From the NCBI GenBank assembly GCA_944989445.1, contig CALYLW010000208.1:1096975-1160974 (forward strand): a stretch of 64,000 nucleotides of DNA, given 5' to 3'. This DNA comes from Ampullaceana balthica. Lineage: Eukaryota > Mollusca > Gastropoda > Lymnaeidae. The position numbers and the translations under genes are program-made. Shown here in pieces: positions 24,401-33,600 of the stretch (positions are counted from its first letter, which is position 1; each line of letters opens with the position of its first letter). The notes beneath the pieces were generated by a model. The model had not been told where the DNA came from, did no database searches, and was given only the letters and a program-made list of their open reading frames with translations.

Positions 24401-26635
24401 CCTAAGGGCCACTAGTCCTAAGGGTCACTAGTCCTAAGGGTCACTAGTCCTAAGGACCACTAGTCTTAAGGGCAACTAGTCCTAAGGGCCACTAGTCCTA
24501 GGGCCACTACTCCTAAGGGCCACTAGTCCTAAGGGCCACTAGTCCTAAGGGCCACTAGTCCTAAGGGCCACTAGTCGTAAGGGCCACTAGTCCTAAGGGC
24601 CACTAGTCCTAAGGGCCACTAGTCCTAAGGGCCACTAGTCCTAAGTTAGCACGTTCTCTGAACTATTGTCATCAAATCACTTAACATAGAAAACTTAATC
24701 TACAATGTAGCAGTGCATTTATTTTTATAACTGTATCATCTACAGTAAGATACAAGGAAAAAATCCACCAATGTCACCAACCATTTTCTGTTCACGGCGG
24801 GCCGGATAGCTAACAAAATGACTAATGCGGGCCGCAATATCAATCTAGAGGAAAAACTAAGTTCAAGTTTAGCCATCCGAGTTAATCGTTAGTCCTAGAG
24901 GGCAATGAAAGAAATTAGTCTAACATACAGTGCATTTATTTGGTTGAAAGTTATCAGAGAAGGCGAACTTAAGTTTTGATTAAAAAAAATATTCAGACCT
25001 ATTGGGCACGTGTGCGTGTATAAAAATCTAAATAAAATAATTGAAAATAGTAAATTTAAGGCACAACGCAGCCGGGTTTTTCCCCACACGTGTGATGATC
25101 TAGTGTGCTAATTTTAAACTGTATGAAAACTTCTCGTGCGCCGTATGTTCTATCTAACCCATTCATTATTCAAGTACCGTTGACGGCCGGATGAAGTGGT
25201 GTCGCGGACCGGATCCAGCCAGCGGGCCGTAGTTTGGTAAGACCTGTATTTTGAAAATTGACACGATTCTAAATTAAAAGAAATGTCTATTAATAGAACG
25301 AACTCTGTACTCTCTAATGATATGTCTATTAATAGAACGTACTGTCTAATGATGCCTATTAATAGAACGTACTCTCTACTGATATGTCTATTAACAGAAA
25401 GTACTCTCTAATGATATATCAATTAATAAATCGAACTCTCTAATGATGTCTATTAATAGAACGTACTCTCTAATGATGCCTATTAATAGAACGTACTCTC
25501 TACTGATATGTATATTAACAGAAAGTACTCTCTAATGATATATCAATTAATAAATCGAACTCTCTAATGATGTCTATTAATAGAACGTACTCTCTACTGA
25601 TATGTCTATTAACAGAAAATACTCTCTAATGATATATCAATTAATAAATCGAACTCTCTAATGATGTCTATTAATAGAACGTACTCTCTACTGATATGTC
25701 TATTAATAGGACGCACTGTCTAAGGATATGTCTATTAATATAAAGCACTCTTTACTGCGGTGTAGGTATTCTGGTGGAAGTGGACCGTTACATCACGTGG
25801 CCTGGTCAGGCGGTGACCTACAAGATCGGGGAGCTCAAGTTCAGGGCCTTACGAGAATACGCCGAGAAGGAATTGGGTAAGGTCGAAGGGATAATTCCAC
25901 GGGCATACACACAAAAGGATATTCCATAACTAGGAATCGGGTCATTTGAGAATACAAGATGAGATGATAGTGTTCTTGAGGACTTAAACCACAGATTTGG
26001 TAGACATAATTGTTATATACGCCATACCAGGGTTAGGGAGAGTTCCAAGGCGTAGAAAAGAACTGCGTAAGGTGGTCTTCTGCCTCTTGTGGAATCCATT
26101 TTCTGTATCCACCGTGGATACATCCTCGTCTCAATTCTCTCAACCATAATATTTTCCAGAACCAAAATTATGAGATATAAAGATAATCGAAGATGTTCTT
26201 TCACTTGACCTTTTGACCTTTTCCAATAGTTAAAAATTTAAAAGAAATCAAATTTTTTGCTAAAAGGTTATCTTTACACTTCACTTCAGTTTTTCTGAAC
26301 AATATACATGCACTCAAAGCCAACTAATTTAATGAGCTATTTCTTCCCCTTACGAAGGTGACCTGTTCGATGTACGTGAATTCCACATGGCAGTGCTAAA
26401 GAATGGGGCAGTCCCCCTCCATACCCTGGAGGCTCAGGTGGTGGAGTGGGTAGAGCACCAGCACAAAGTCCACGAACTGGGCGGCCCTGACGACTGTGAC
26501 TGCACCACACCAGATCCAGTGGTCAGATCCAGATGTCAGCGAGCTGTCTCGAGGGATAACGGTTTGAGTCTTGTAGCGGGGCCACATTTAACTTGTCTCA
26601 TCCTTTTGTTGTGTATAGTTGAACTTATTTATTAG
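3304..26635 (+). CDS. DUF885-family protein (putative zinc metallopeptidase), spliced, 5'-partial
   Basis: Sixteen exons joined in one frame: 3304-3439, 3662-3730, 4449-4567, 5056-5137, 5464-5631, 9665-9754, 10729-10823, 11558-11659, 12231-12272, 12496-12556, 12900-13007, 15451-15515, 15902-15973, 24180-24238, 25766-25876, 26358-26635. Every intron is GT-AG and all phases agree, giving about 551 residues ending in TAG. The translation shows DUF885 (PF05960) landmarks in order: [42 protein letters not shown] at 12527-12550, EGWALYAE across the 13007/15451 junction, RLVVDTGLH, and [14 protein letters not shown]. HExxPGHH plus the Glu of EGWALY are the presumed zinc/catalytic residues; the family's substrate is not established. 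The last 16 residues are hydrophobic and could be a GPI-anchor signal or membrane tail. Typical members are longer at the N-terminus; no start or signal peptide was found between 743 and 3303, so the first exons lie outside the window. Confidence 0.9.
3459..3588 (-). mobile_element. hAT terminal fragment (AACGATTAAT family)
   Basis: Reverse complement resembles 28957-29090: AGGGCT.TTAACGATTAATTT, then nested AATTAATCGTTAATT palindromes, then TAAAATTTATG.CATAAG. Only one end of the element is present, in an intron. Confidence 0.6.
3662..3730 (+). CDS. DUF885 gene exon
   Basis: 23 codons, phase 0 at both ends, flanked by tctcag and gtaagt. Encodes [17 protein letters not shown], which matches the family's helical segment after the NYIA motif. 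Confidence 0.85.
3829..4372. repeat. 36-bp intronic minisatellite
   Basis: About 15 copies of a unit containing GTGGACATTGAGATAGGGGG and TCGTTCATTAATGTTG. Because the period is divisible by 3, open frames appear on both strands; these are not genes. Confidence 0.96.
4449..4567 (+). CDS. DUF885 gene exon
   Basis: Encodes [13 protein letters not shown] through NKTMPQKV, with a split codon at the donor (gtaagg at 4568). It begins 76 bp after the 36-bp minisatellite ends. Confidence 0.85.
5056..5137 (+). CDS. DUF885 gene exon
   Basis: Completes an Arg codon, then encodes [20 protein letters not shown]. Donor gtaagc at 5138; exits in phase 0. Confidence 0.85.
5464..5631 (+). CDS. DUF885 gene exon
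   Basis: 56 codons, phase 0 in and out. Encodes [20 protein letters not shown] and [17 protein letters not shown], both characteristic of DUF885. The following intron carries a minisatellite split by a hAT transposon. Confidence 0.9.
5672..5903. repeat. 30-bp minisatellite, left part
   Basis: About eight units containing ATTGACAGAATGCACACATG. The array is interrupted at 5903 by the hAT element and resumes at 8947. Confidence 0.95.
5971..6357. mobile_element. GGCCGTCCATAAATGACGTCA MITE nested in the hAT element
   Basis: Starts GGGGCCGTCCATAAATGACG and continues through GTGACGTCACATTTCTTAAAC to a C-tract. The same sequence lies inside the other hAT copy at 61605-62002, so insertion preceded amplification of the composite. 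Confidence 0.75.
6446..8190 (+). pseudogene. hAT (ZMYM1-like) transposase pseudogene
   Basis: In fragments across frames: [78 protein letters not shown], and after an insertion [37 protein letters not shown] and the C-terminal dimerisation region. Several stops and frameshifts; the N-terminal BED/TTF region is absent. Confidence 0.85.
7287..7783. mobile_element. ~500-bp insertion inside the transposase pseudogene
   Basis: The coding sequence AGTGATTTCGAAGA occurs on both sides (about 7277-7290 and 7771-7784), a 14-bp target-site-like duplication. The insert is GC-richer than its host and is also present in the 59 kb copy (about 60240-60760). Identity unknown; possibly a SINE-like retroelement. 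Confidence 0.6.
8947..9525. repeat. 30-bp minisatellite, right part
   Basis: About 19 units of the same ATTGACAGAATGCACACATG repeat as 5672-5903, showing one array split by the transposon. Units at the right end are more diverged (ACGGCTACTGAC). Confidence 0.95.
9665..9754 (+). CDS. DUF885 gene exon
   Basis: 30 codons, acceptor ttgacag, donor gtgagt. Encodes [20 protein letters not shown]. Confidence 0.85.
10729..10823 (+). CDS. DUF885 gene exon
   Basis: Acceptor atatccag, donor gtgagt. Encodes [20 protein letters not shown] and ends PIK with a split codon completed at 11558. Confidence 0.85.
11164..11403. repeat. 40-bp intronic minisatellite
   Basis: Six copies of a unit containing AAGGATCAATAGAACATTTA and ACTTTCATGAAGTTATT. 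Confidence 0.93.
11558..11659 (+). CDS. DUF885 gene exon
   Basis: Encodes [11 protein letters not shown] and [15 protein letters not shown], the conserved substrate-site strand preceding the HExxPGHH exon. Donor gtaagc. Confidence 0.88.
12013..12106. repeat. 47-bp direct duplication
   Basis: Two near-identical copies of a unit containing GTTCATTGTATAAGTATATA and GCAGTCAGTTATAG, in the intron before the 42-nt exon. Confidence 0.9.
12231..12272 (+). CDS. DUF885 gene 42-nt micro-exon
   Basis: Flanked by ttttctag and gtaaga. Completes a Gly codon and encodes [13 protein letters not shown] plus two bases of Tyr. It is too short for an ORF search but is needed to keep frame between PGIFYVNTF and [14 protein letters not shown]. 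Confidence 0.8.
12496..12556 (+). CDS. DUF885 gene exon with HExxPGHH zinc motif
   Basis: Encodes [19 protein letters not shown]; the metal-binding motif lies at 12527-12550. Acceptor tttcag, donor gtcagt. Confidence 0.92.
12652..12682. repeat. (GGGA/GA)n microsatellite
   Basis: GAGGGAGGGAGGGAGAGAGAG tract in the intron after the HExxPGHH exon. Confidence 0.9.
12900..13007 (+). CDS. DUF885 gene exon
   Basis: 36 codons, phase 0. Encodes [15 protein letters not shown] and FPSYTAFME; the final Glu is the conserved acidic residue of the E-GWALYAE motif, split by the next intron. Donor is gttata, weak but GT. Confidence 0.85.
13134..13595 (+). mobile_element. AAATCCTTTAT MITE, solitary copy
   Basis: 462 bp bounded by AAATCCTTTAT and its inverse ATAAAGGATTT. 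Closely matches 34963-35423 and 35462-35926 (shared TTTTTGAGATAGAG, GGTGCGTATTATATTGAACA, TTTTATAAACATATTCCTG). No transposase is visible. Confidence 0.75.
13990..14335. mobile_element. foldback element with long inverted arms
   Basis: Arms 14055-14108 and 14169-14222 are 54 bp each with one mismatch around a 60-bp loop (core GCCATGACTATAAGACTAGG). Weaker outer complementarity (TTTACAGTCAGAA / TTCTGACTGTAAA) extends to the stated limits. Confidence 0.85.
14758..14845. repeat. (AAAC)n microsatellite
   Basis: About 20 AAAC units with one ACC variant, intronic. Confidence 0.95.
15451..15515 (+). CDS. DUF885 gene exon
   Basis: Encodes [20 protein letters not shown], matching the most conserved family segment after the zinc motif. 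Acceptor gttttcag, donor gtgagt. Confidence 0.9.
15902..15973 (+). CDS. DUF885 gene exon, last part tandemly duplicated in the intron
   Basis: Encodes [20 protein letters not shown] then HYF and a split Asn codon completed at 24180. Donor gtaagt at 15974. The last ~47 bases and the donor recur three more times downstream as a 60-bp repeat. Confidence 0.88.
15926..16160 (+). repeat. 60-bp tandem repeat spanning an exon and its 5' splice site
   Basis: Copy 1 is the coding end of exon 15902-15973 plus donor; copies 2-4 (15981-16040, 16041-16100, 16101-16160) each keep GGGCAGCTCGCC, ACAGGACTCCATTATTTTAA and gtaagttg, preceded by an acceptor-like TATATTCAG. Few substitutions, hence recent. Confidence 0.95.
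16373..16582. repeat. 17-bp minisatellite
   Basis: About 12 copies of AGGTTATCAATAGGGTA in the 8.2 kb intron. Confidence 0.95.
17130..17447 (+). pseudogene. jockey/CR1-type LINE reverse transcriptase fragment
   Basis: One frame from 17246 reads [28 protein letters not shown], stop, [22 protein letters not shown], stop, then SFNLEKC. YINDLP and FADDC are the typical spacing of non-LTR reverse transcriptase motifs. Two in-frame stops; no other domain is recognisable. Confidence 0.75.
17509..17668 (+). mobile_element. GGCCGTCCATAAAT-family MITE fragment
   Basis: TTCAATAAATGACATCACAC, C-tract, GTCACAAAAACTTA, AACGTCACAAAGCTTCC and GGCCGTATTTCTATTT follow the same order as 5988-6125. Diverged left half only. 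Confidence 0.6.
18537..18872 (+). mobile_element. GGCCGTCCATAAAT-family MITE, right-hand copy
   Basis: Runs from ATATGACGTCACAAA through TTTTTGCTGTGACGTCACAT to TCATCATTTATGGACGTCCA. Shares internal blocks with 6061-6357 and 50575-50790. Confidence 0.6.
19008..19470 (+). repeat. interspersed repeat family F, copy 2, interrupted by a hAT MITE
   Basis: Shares ATACAGAAGATTATTG.GTCCTAC, TGTGTTTGTTCTTGCA, TATGTCTATCTG and GGGTTGTATTTGATTATC with the other family members. The MITE at 19237-19438 splits it within the TATCTGAGG segment. Confidence 0.65.
19237..19438. mobile_element. 202-bp hAT MITE with 8-bp target duplication
   Basis: Ends CAGAGCCGTCTT and AAGACGGCCCTG; target duplication ATCTGAGG at 19229-19236 and 19439-19446. 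The interior is rich in GGGCCCCCGGGCAAA. The uninterrupted sequence is seen in the related repeat at about 36709-36720. Confidence 0.93.
20796..21586. repeat. 30-bp intronic minisatellite
   Basis: About 26 copies of a unit containing GATCACAATGACGACAATAA, then GGACGACAGT. The period of 30 keeps several frames open (a [10 protein letters not shown] repeat on +), with no sign of real coding; it lies in a gene A intron. Confidence 0.95.
21653..22345. repeat. 23-bp intronic minisatellite
   Basis: About 29 copies of a unit containing GGTTGTAACATAGAAATAGG. Confidence 0.96.
22434..23708. repeat. 25-bp intronic minisatellite
   Basis: About 50 copies of a unit containing GTTATATCATAGTGAGGCTT, with ACAATG/ACATCG/ACAACG variants interspersed in patches. 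It is the third unrelated array in a continuous 3-kb block. Confidence 0.96.
24180..24238 (+). CDS. DUF885 gene exon
   Basis: After an 8.2 kb intron, completes Asn and encodes [19 protein letters not shown]. Donor gtgagt at 24239; a 16-bp minisatellite starts about 30 bp further on. Confidence 0.88.
24269..24645. repeat. 16-bp minisatellite just after an exon
   Basis: About 23 copies of CACTAGTCCTAAGGGC, starting some 30 bp after the donor of exon 24180-24238. Contains ACTAGT palindromes. Confidence 0.95.
24780..25246. mobile_element. probable hAT remnant
   Basis: The right end reads, reversed, CAGGTCTTACCAAACTACGG then CCCGCTGG; GCGGGCCG blocks occur near both ends. This resembles hAT ends starting CAGG.nnnnCCAAACT. 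No target duplication was found. Confidence 0.4.
25280..25755. repeat. ~30-bp minisatellite with higher-order pattern
   Basis: Variants of TGTCTATTAATAGAACGTAC and TCTCTAATGAT alternate in a recurring block of about 100 bp (types with CAATTAATAAATCGAAC recur three times). It ends just before exon 25766. Confidence 0.9.
25766..25876 (+). CDS. DUF885 gene exon
   Basis: Encodes [20 protein letters not shown] and [10 protein letters not shown], the diagnostic C-terminal DUF885 segment. Acceptor tgtag, donor gtaagg. Confidence 0.9.
26358..26635 (+). CDS. DUF885 gene terminal exon
   Basis: Encodes [20 protein letters not shown], then [10 protein letters not shown], a Cys/Asp-rich linker (DDCDC) and a hydrophobic tail ([15 protein letters not shown]) before TAG. 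The tail goes beyond the usual family end and could direct GPI attachment or membrane anchoring; this is inference from composition. Confidence 0.87.
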
Positions 26636-26708
26636 GTTTTATTTTGTTGTCTTTTCTTTTCGTTTTATTCTTGTTGCATTAATTTTTAATATTGTGATAC
26701 TTTTTAAA

Positions 26709-26714
26709 ATTAAA
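26709..26714 (+). terminator. candidate poly(A) signal ATTAAA
   Basis: ATTAAA 74 bp after the DUF885 stop in a T-rich 3' flank. A later AATAAA at 27512-27517 is an alternative. Only the hexamers are visible. Confidence 0.3.
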
Positions 26715-26715
26715 C

Positions 26716-27949
26716 ATATTCTAAAGGGTGGGGGTAGGGGAGTCTGCTTACAAAAGATGTTTAAATTGCCAAAGACATTAATTTTCTGAGAGAAAGAGTC
26801 GACTGGCTTGATTCAAATCTTCTCTGCTTTCATATCTGTTATTCTTGTCAGTCGTGGTAATAGGCTATGTTAACAATAATCGGATGTCTTTACCAGGAAT
26901 TGGAAAAAAGGAACTATCTAGAGATTAAGGAGAATTTTATACTAGCCCTACTCAACTTATTACAGTTAAGTTTATTAGTAATGTTTGGAAAAAAAAACAA
27001 CCGTGATTATAAAACAATCTCTAATTGATGGAGTACAAAATACAAAAATATTTTGTATTTTATTGAAAAGCTTTATCGCAGTCCCATTCTATCTAATTGA
27101 TGGATACTGTTACAGAAATTTGATGTCGACTCAATTTGCCAGTGTTTGTAGAGTTTGCAGTATTTTTATGTGAGCCATGCAACGGAAATAATTTTTTTGC
27201 TCAAGTATTGTGAAATGTAAATTTTCATCATTTTAAAAAGTGAAATACACATGTGAGGCTGAAAAGGTTAGTTCAATGTTTGTGTAGTATTTCTTAAAAG
27301 ACAATATGAATTATTTTGTTTTTCATGCTGCAATAAGGGATGTTTATTTTATGTGTCAATATTGAAATATTGAATAGTTACTGTTGGTCTCTGTTACCGT
27401 TACTTAAAACCTGAAATAAGTTTGTCAGTTTGTTTTAAATTTCATTATTAGCTTTCATTGTTATTGTAACTTCAAATTTAAAAAAAAATTATATTATATT
27501 TCATGAATCCGAATAAAAAATTACATTTTAAACTATATAAATATATGGTACAAACATATTTTGTTCAAAGACACAGAAATATTCCATTGAGGAACATTCT
27601 ATATAGAAAGTTATTCTATAACGAACACAGGAAGAAGCAGCCAAATTGTTAGGTATTTTCTATAAGATTGAAAGCAAAAGTATATTATTGAATTTTGGGG
27701 ATTAATATTAAAAAACTTTTCAGGAGAAATATAAATTGTAAAGTGTTTCTATGTACAGAACGATGAAAGTTGCAATACCCAAAGTCATATACGTGAAGGA
27801 CAATTCTAATATTTGCTTCAACGACAAGTCGACAAGTCGTCACTTGAATTGTTTGCAGATCATCATCACCTAACAAGTTTTTTACTATAATTTTGAGTTA
27901 ATTGTTAATGTATCATTTCAAAATACTCAAACCTTTAAAAATCTGAATC
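26716..27949. other. intergenic spacer between convergent genes
   Basis: AT-rich, no coding similarity or RNA gene recognised. It contains the 3' flank of the DUF885 gene and several AATAAA-type hexamers. Confidence 0.6.
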
Positions 27950-28050
27950 ATGTTTGTTGTCACAAAGATTGCCGGGCAATAACATGTTTGTTGTCACAAA
28001 GATTGAAGGGCAATAACCTATTGTTGTCACAAAGATTGCATGGCAATAAC
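27950..28050. repeat. ~34-bp repeat, three copies
   Basis: Three copies of TTGTTGTCACAAAGATTG followed by GGCAATAAC. Confidence 0.9.
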
Positions 28051-28239
28051 CTATTTTTAAGCAAACTTTTTGAGATATCAGGAAAAACAAAAACGTATAT
28101 ATTTTCATAATTAAAACCTTTATCTCATTGAACCTTTAAAAATAAACTGAGGTAATGCCGTGCATATAAGTGATTATCTATTTAACCTTGATTGTTATGA
28201 ATGAACACAATGCAACGTATTTATGTTTAACAAAAGCTT

Positions 28240-28425
28240 ATGTACTAGAGGTATATATTTTTATTTATTTCAAACAGCAATATGTTTATATACTAACGTA
28301 AATGGACAGCGATAATTTATTGTACTCAAGTAGTCTGTACACAGCAATAAGTTTATGTACTAGCTTATATTTATAGCAATACGTTTATGTACTAGCGTAT
28401 ATAAACAGCAATGTACTAGCTGCAC
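28240..28425. repeat. imperfect repeat overlapping the GH81 stop codon
   Basis: Four or five diverged copies of AGCAATACGTTTATGTACTA; the copy at the right supplies the last codons and stop of the GH81 gene. Confidence 0.7.
28316..28321 (-). terminator. candidate poly(A) signal AATAAA of the GH81 gene
   Basis: AATAAA on the minus strand about 64 bp after the stop codon. A second cluster lies near 28260-28268. Confidence 0.4.
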
Positions 28426-28537
28426 CGGTCCCGCCCACCAGGTCCTGAGGTCGCAAGTCCTTGACATAATTAGCAGCGGAGTTGGCGTGTGCAGCGTCCA
28501 GTGGAGCCATGGCCGCATAGCAAAAAGCTTGCCAGCC
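28385..28537 (-). CDS. GH81 terminal exon
   Basis: Acceptor ctctccag. Encodes [20 protein letters not shown] and ends TLLFIYAST then TAA. The final codons lie in an imperfect repeat (GCTAGTACAT motif) that continues into the 3' flank, so the exact C-terminus may be repeat-derived. Confidence 0.88.
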   Translation of the reverse strand, partial: GWQAFCYAAMAPLDAAHANSAANYVKDLRPQDLVGGTGAASTLLFIYAST

Positions 28538-30546
28538 CTGGAGAGGAAAACAAAACATGACAAAAATGAACTCGCCTGCTCCAGGAATCATTTCAAATGA
28601 AATGAAAACAGGAAGTGCAATGCAGCTGACATAAAAAAATATATAGGATGAAAGAATCTGAGATAATTATTGAAAGAAAGTAAACAATAGCCACGCCCCC
28701 TTGTTGTGACGTATGTGTTAGTGTATTTAATTAGAATTTTATTGTTATTTTATAGAATCAAAAACTGATAAATTGATGGACACGCAGTAATAGCTTTCAA
28801 GAATATTGGGAATAATAAATTAATAGCTATAGAAGTATAGAATGAAAAATGGAAATATAAAACTCTCTGTCTAAACAAATATCCATATATGTCTATAGAA
28901 CTTTAAGCTAAAGTTGGATTAAGGTATTAAGTATATAATATTAAAATATTATTTTGAGGGCTGTTAACGATTAATTTAAATTTAATCGTTAACTTTTGAA
29001 AAATTAACGATTAATTAATCGTTAATTTCGATTAAAGCCAAAAATTAAAATTTATGTCATAAGTAACACGTATTAAACGTTCTTGTTGAAAATCTAAATA
29101 ACACAGGACTGTCTCCTTTATATGTCAATTTTAACCCACTACGCAAAAAGACAGGTGTGTTGACATTATTTGGTTCAAGTGATGAGCGGGTCTAATTGAC
29201 AATATAACCAGTAGAGCTGAACAATCATTCACATGGAACTGAGGTAACTGGTATGCACAAAACGGTCTTGGCAAGGAAAAACATCATCGGATATCGGTGT
29301 TCATTAAGTTCCCACCATTGTAGAGGGTTAATGGATTCAGGAACTTTCATCTCCATTTTGTAACGTAGTAATTCACCAGAAAAGCTGTTGTCATTTTCTG
29401 TCTCTGAGTCAGACTCCATTACTGCCATTTGCTTAATACACTTTTCATTTGGTTTGATGAGTAGGCGAAGTGTTAGAACCATGGTAGGCAAACTTTATCA
29501 ACATTTTGAACATTCCCGTCAGTCAGTAGTTTAAAACCAAAATGTTCGTATAATCGTCAGGATATTTATTATTTATCGACCGATATTTTACTTTTTGACT
29601 TCCAATAATTTGTATGTGGTAGGTCGATAAATCGTTAAAAAATAATTTAATTGTTAAAATTTTTTAACGATTAATCGAGAAATTAATCGTTTATTTCCGC
29701 AGCTCTAATTATGTTATTTCAACTTAAGCTTCACATTTAAAAAGAAATAGAGCATAATATATTTAAATAATATTTTTAAAATTGCTTGAAAACGATTTTC
29801 TGGCTAAAGTAAATACTTTCGATTAAAGCGGTCCTAAGTTTGAAATAAAATATTTAATACAATAGCTGAATTGAAGTTTGGTGCGCCGTCTCCAACAAAC
29901 ATAAAATAAAAACAAAGACAAACTGAAATATTTAACATTTCTTCTAAAATATAAAAACAATAAAGTAAAAACAACTGTTGGTGATTTTTTAGGTTAATAA
30001 AGTAATGCTTAACAATTTGTTTCGTTTAATTAAATGACAAGAGTCTTTCTGAACATTTTGGTTTAAATTTTGTTATGTCCTAAGTGTAAGGATCACTTGA
30101 ATAATCTCGACTCAAGCCACAAATATCAGATTAAACACAATCTATTTCTCAACTTGAAGACACACATTTGTAACACGTAGGTCTATTTACAAATAAAAAC
30201 TAAACACAACGCATGGAATGCGTTGATTATTATCACAACCATTGACAAGAATGAGAGCTTTTAACAACAGCATGTTTCCGTAAATATACGGGTAGCCGAA
30301 GAACGCACCAGATAAAGAATCTTCTTGAATTTGTTTGAGCTTTGGGGAATAAGTGCGAAAACGTGTGTGGTGCAATTTAGAAGTGTTCGCCTTCACACAT
30401 AATCTCTACACCAAAGAGGATGTCATTAAATCTAATCCGTCGTTACTTTCACATGCAATAAACATTATATATGTGTATATATAGCTTATTTAAAATAATC
30501 TATTCCACACACACATTCACGAGCACGCGCACGCACGCACGCACGC

Positions 30547-30624
<78 letters not shown>

Positions 30625-33600
30625 AAAGAGAGAGAGAGAGAGAGAGAGTTCTCAAAGCTGTTAACGTTAAGTCATCTAAACATGACTTCAAATCATGAGT
30701 TTCTGTCACTTACAACTCCAAGAGCTCGGCTCAAGTCTGAGGTCTTCTCTGCAATACTGTAGGAAGGGTTTGAACTCGGGTTGATGGCAGACTCACAGGT
30801 GTGCTGTATGCTGGCTGCCCATTCCTGAAATAGTGAAGCAATACCATTTCGTTATCTTAACAAGTCATTCGCCATTTCTGTTGTTTTTTAAAGACTTTCT
30901 TTGTACTTGATTTTTCCAACATTTTTAAAAAATGATTTTTCGACACACGCAACCATTGTTTAGTTAATAGCCTGACTTGGGAAGTGCTCACCTGGCAATA
31001 GGTGGGACAGGACTACATGGAGGGGTGAAGGGGTGTTGTTCAGTGTTGGCATAAAGGAAGGGGCTTACTATGGCTCTAGGGGAGGGGTGGGTGATTGAGG
31101 ATGAGGAAAATCAGAAATTATCCTGCATTACAAAAATAAAATAATGACACACCCATTCCGTGTGAATCCGTTATGGTATTAGGAAGTGCTAATCTGGGCA
31201 CAGTTTCTTCGTGTTATAAAACATATTACGAGTTGCTTAATTACTTTATAATATCTAATTACTCTAATTATAATTCGTATTGATTGGTGGAACATGGTTT
31301 CTTTTTCTATTTAAATTTAAATTAGAGACACATACTTAGAGTAATATGTGGACACATAATTAGAGTAATATGTCGATTTGTGGCGTATGTAAAACGATGA
31401 AAGTAAAGTGGATACCTCAAAAACATAATATACCATGATATTGTGGGTGTTGTTAGAACATATGCCCCATATCTCTGACGTCATTAAACTTGTATCAAAC
31501 AAACGATACTGAAATGGTTTTACAATAGTGTCATAAATATGTATTCATAATAAAAATGTATTTCATTTTGTAACATTTTGATAGACTAAATTATACGAGT
31601 CCCTCTAACGTCCAAACCTAATCTCCCTCTAACGTCCAAACCTAATCTCCCTCTAACGTCCAAACCTAATCTCCCTCTAACGTCCAAACCTAATCTCCCT
31701 CTAACGTCCAAACCTAATCTCCCTCTAACGTCCAAACCTAATCTCCCTCTAACGTCCAAACCTAATCTCCCTCTAACGTCCAAACCTAATCTCCCTCTAA
31801 CGTCCAAACCTAATCTCCCTCTAACGTCCAAACCTAATCTCCCTCTAACGTCCAAACCTAATCTCCCTCTAACGTCCAAACCTAATCTCCCTCTAACGTC
31901 CAAACCTAATCTCCCTCTAACGTCCAAACCTAATCTCCCTCTAACGTCCAAACCTAATCTCCCCCTAACGTCCAAACCTAATCTCCCTCTAACGTCCAAA
32001 CCTAATCTCCCCCTAACGTCCAAACCTAATCTCCCCCTAACGTCCAAACCTAATCTCCCTCTAACGTCCAAACCTAATCTCCCTCTAACGTCCAAACCTA
32101 ATCTCCCTCTAACGTCCAAACCTAATCTCCCTCTAACGTCCAAACCTAATCTCCCTCTAACGTCCAAACCTAATCTCCCTCTAACGTCCAAACCTAATCT
32201 CCCTCTAACGTCCAAACCTAATCTCCCTCTAACGTCCAAACCTAATCTCCCTCTAACGTCCAAACCTAATCTCCAGACACAACATGTACAATGTTTATTA
32301 GTGGTTACCGGATTCAATTTTTTGAAATCCGACGGGATTTGCCGGATTTATGAAGTGAGATCCGGTCGGAGCCGGATTTAGAAATAAAACACAAAATAAT
32401 GTGTACTACATCACTTGACTTAGGTGAGTGTAGTCACTCGACTGTCCATTACTGCAGTTCATTACTATAGAAATGACGATGATGACATATACTCGTATTT
32501 AATCATTGAAGTTTAATATAATTAGAATTAAAATAAGTTATATTAAGTTCCATAAGTTCAAGATGAAACAAGATACATAAGCACATAATGATAATTTAGT
32601 AATTTTAATGTTTAGTTTCAGTTTTTTTAGTTTTCACATTGTTTTCAGGTGGCAGCTCAGTTACAACTCGCAACAACAGTGACAGTTTATAGTTGTTGCA
32701 CTAATTGTTCACTGAATGGTAGCAACTGCCGCACTAACATACTTTTGTATCGCACGGTGTGAATTCATGAACACATGCTACGCATGCGCCATTCAATGTT
32801 CCCTCTAAGGTTCGTTGGTCTGTGTGCAAAGTAAAAAATATCTGGTGCAAAGTTTGCTTAGAAACCATTTTTTGAGCTCCATTTTACAAAATTCACTGCG
32901 CGGAAATTCTTAACTGCTGCGCGGAGTCGATAAGATATCTGCGTGGACGCGCAGCTGCACAGCTCAAAGGGAATATTGTGCAGCGCGATGTGCCGTTTTG
33001 AGTCATACGGCCGTCCATAAATGACGTCGCGCACCTAGGGTAAAGGAGGGTCACACATTTGTGATGATGTGTGACCCGGGGGGGGGGATACATACTTAAA
33101 TGACAAAAAAGTGATTTTAAAAAGTCTCATTGTCAAATAAGAAATACGGCTTTTATGGGGGGTGGGGGAGGGGGAAAAACTTTATGACGTCCTATTTGAG
33201 GGGGCAGGCTAACTTTTTGTGACGACGTCTGACGAGGTGGGGGGGACCTCGGCCAAAATCGCGTGACGTCATTTATGGACGACCCCATACAAGTTCTAGC
33301 TCGCGAGTCGTATTCCAAACAAAGGTCGTATACCAAGCACATTGTTTCGCGCCCAAACAGGACGTATACCGAGTTGGACTTATACCAAAGCAGACACTTA
33401 TTAACGTATAACTGTATTCAAGTCTCACAAACTCATGAAGTAATGCACCATTGTAATTAAAATGAGGTTGTTGTTTTTTTAAAATAAATTTATATATATA
33501 TATATATATATATAAATTAAAATTCTTATTTATGTCAGCGAGATAGTAAACTGTAAAAGCTAATGTGCTACTGCCGAATCCTGCCCAAATCCAGCAAAAT

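Noticed and set aside
31586..32317. 243-residue GLDVRGRL repeat protein on the minus strand
   Set aside because: Pure product of a 24-bp minisatellite within a GH81 intron.
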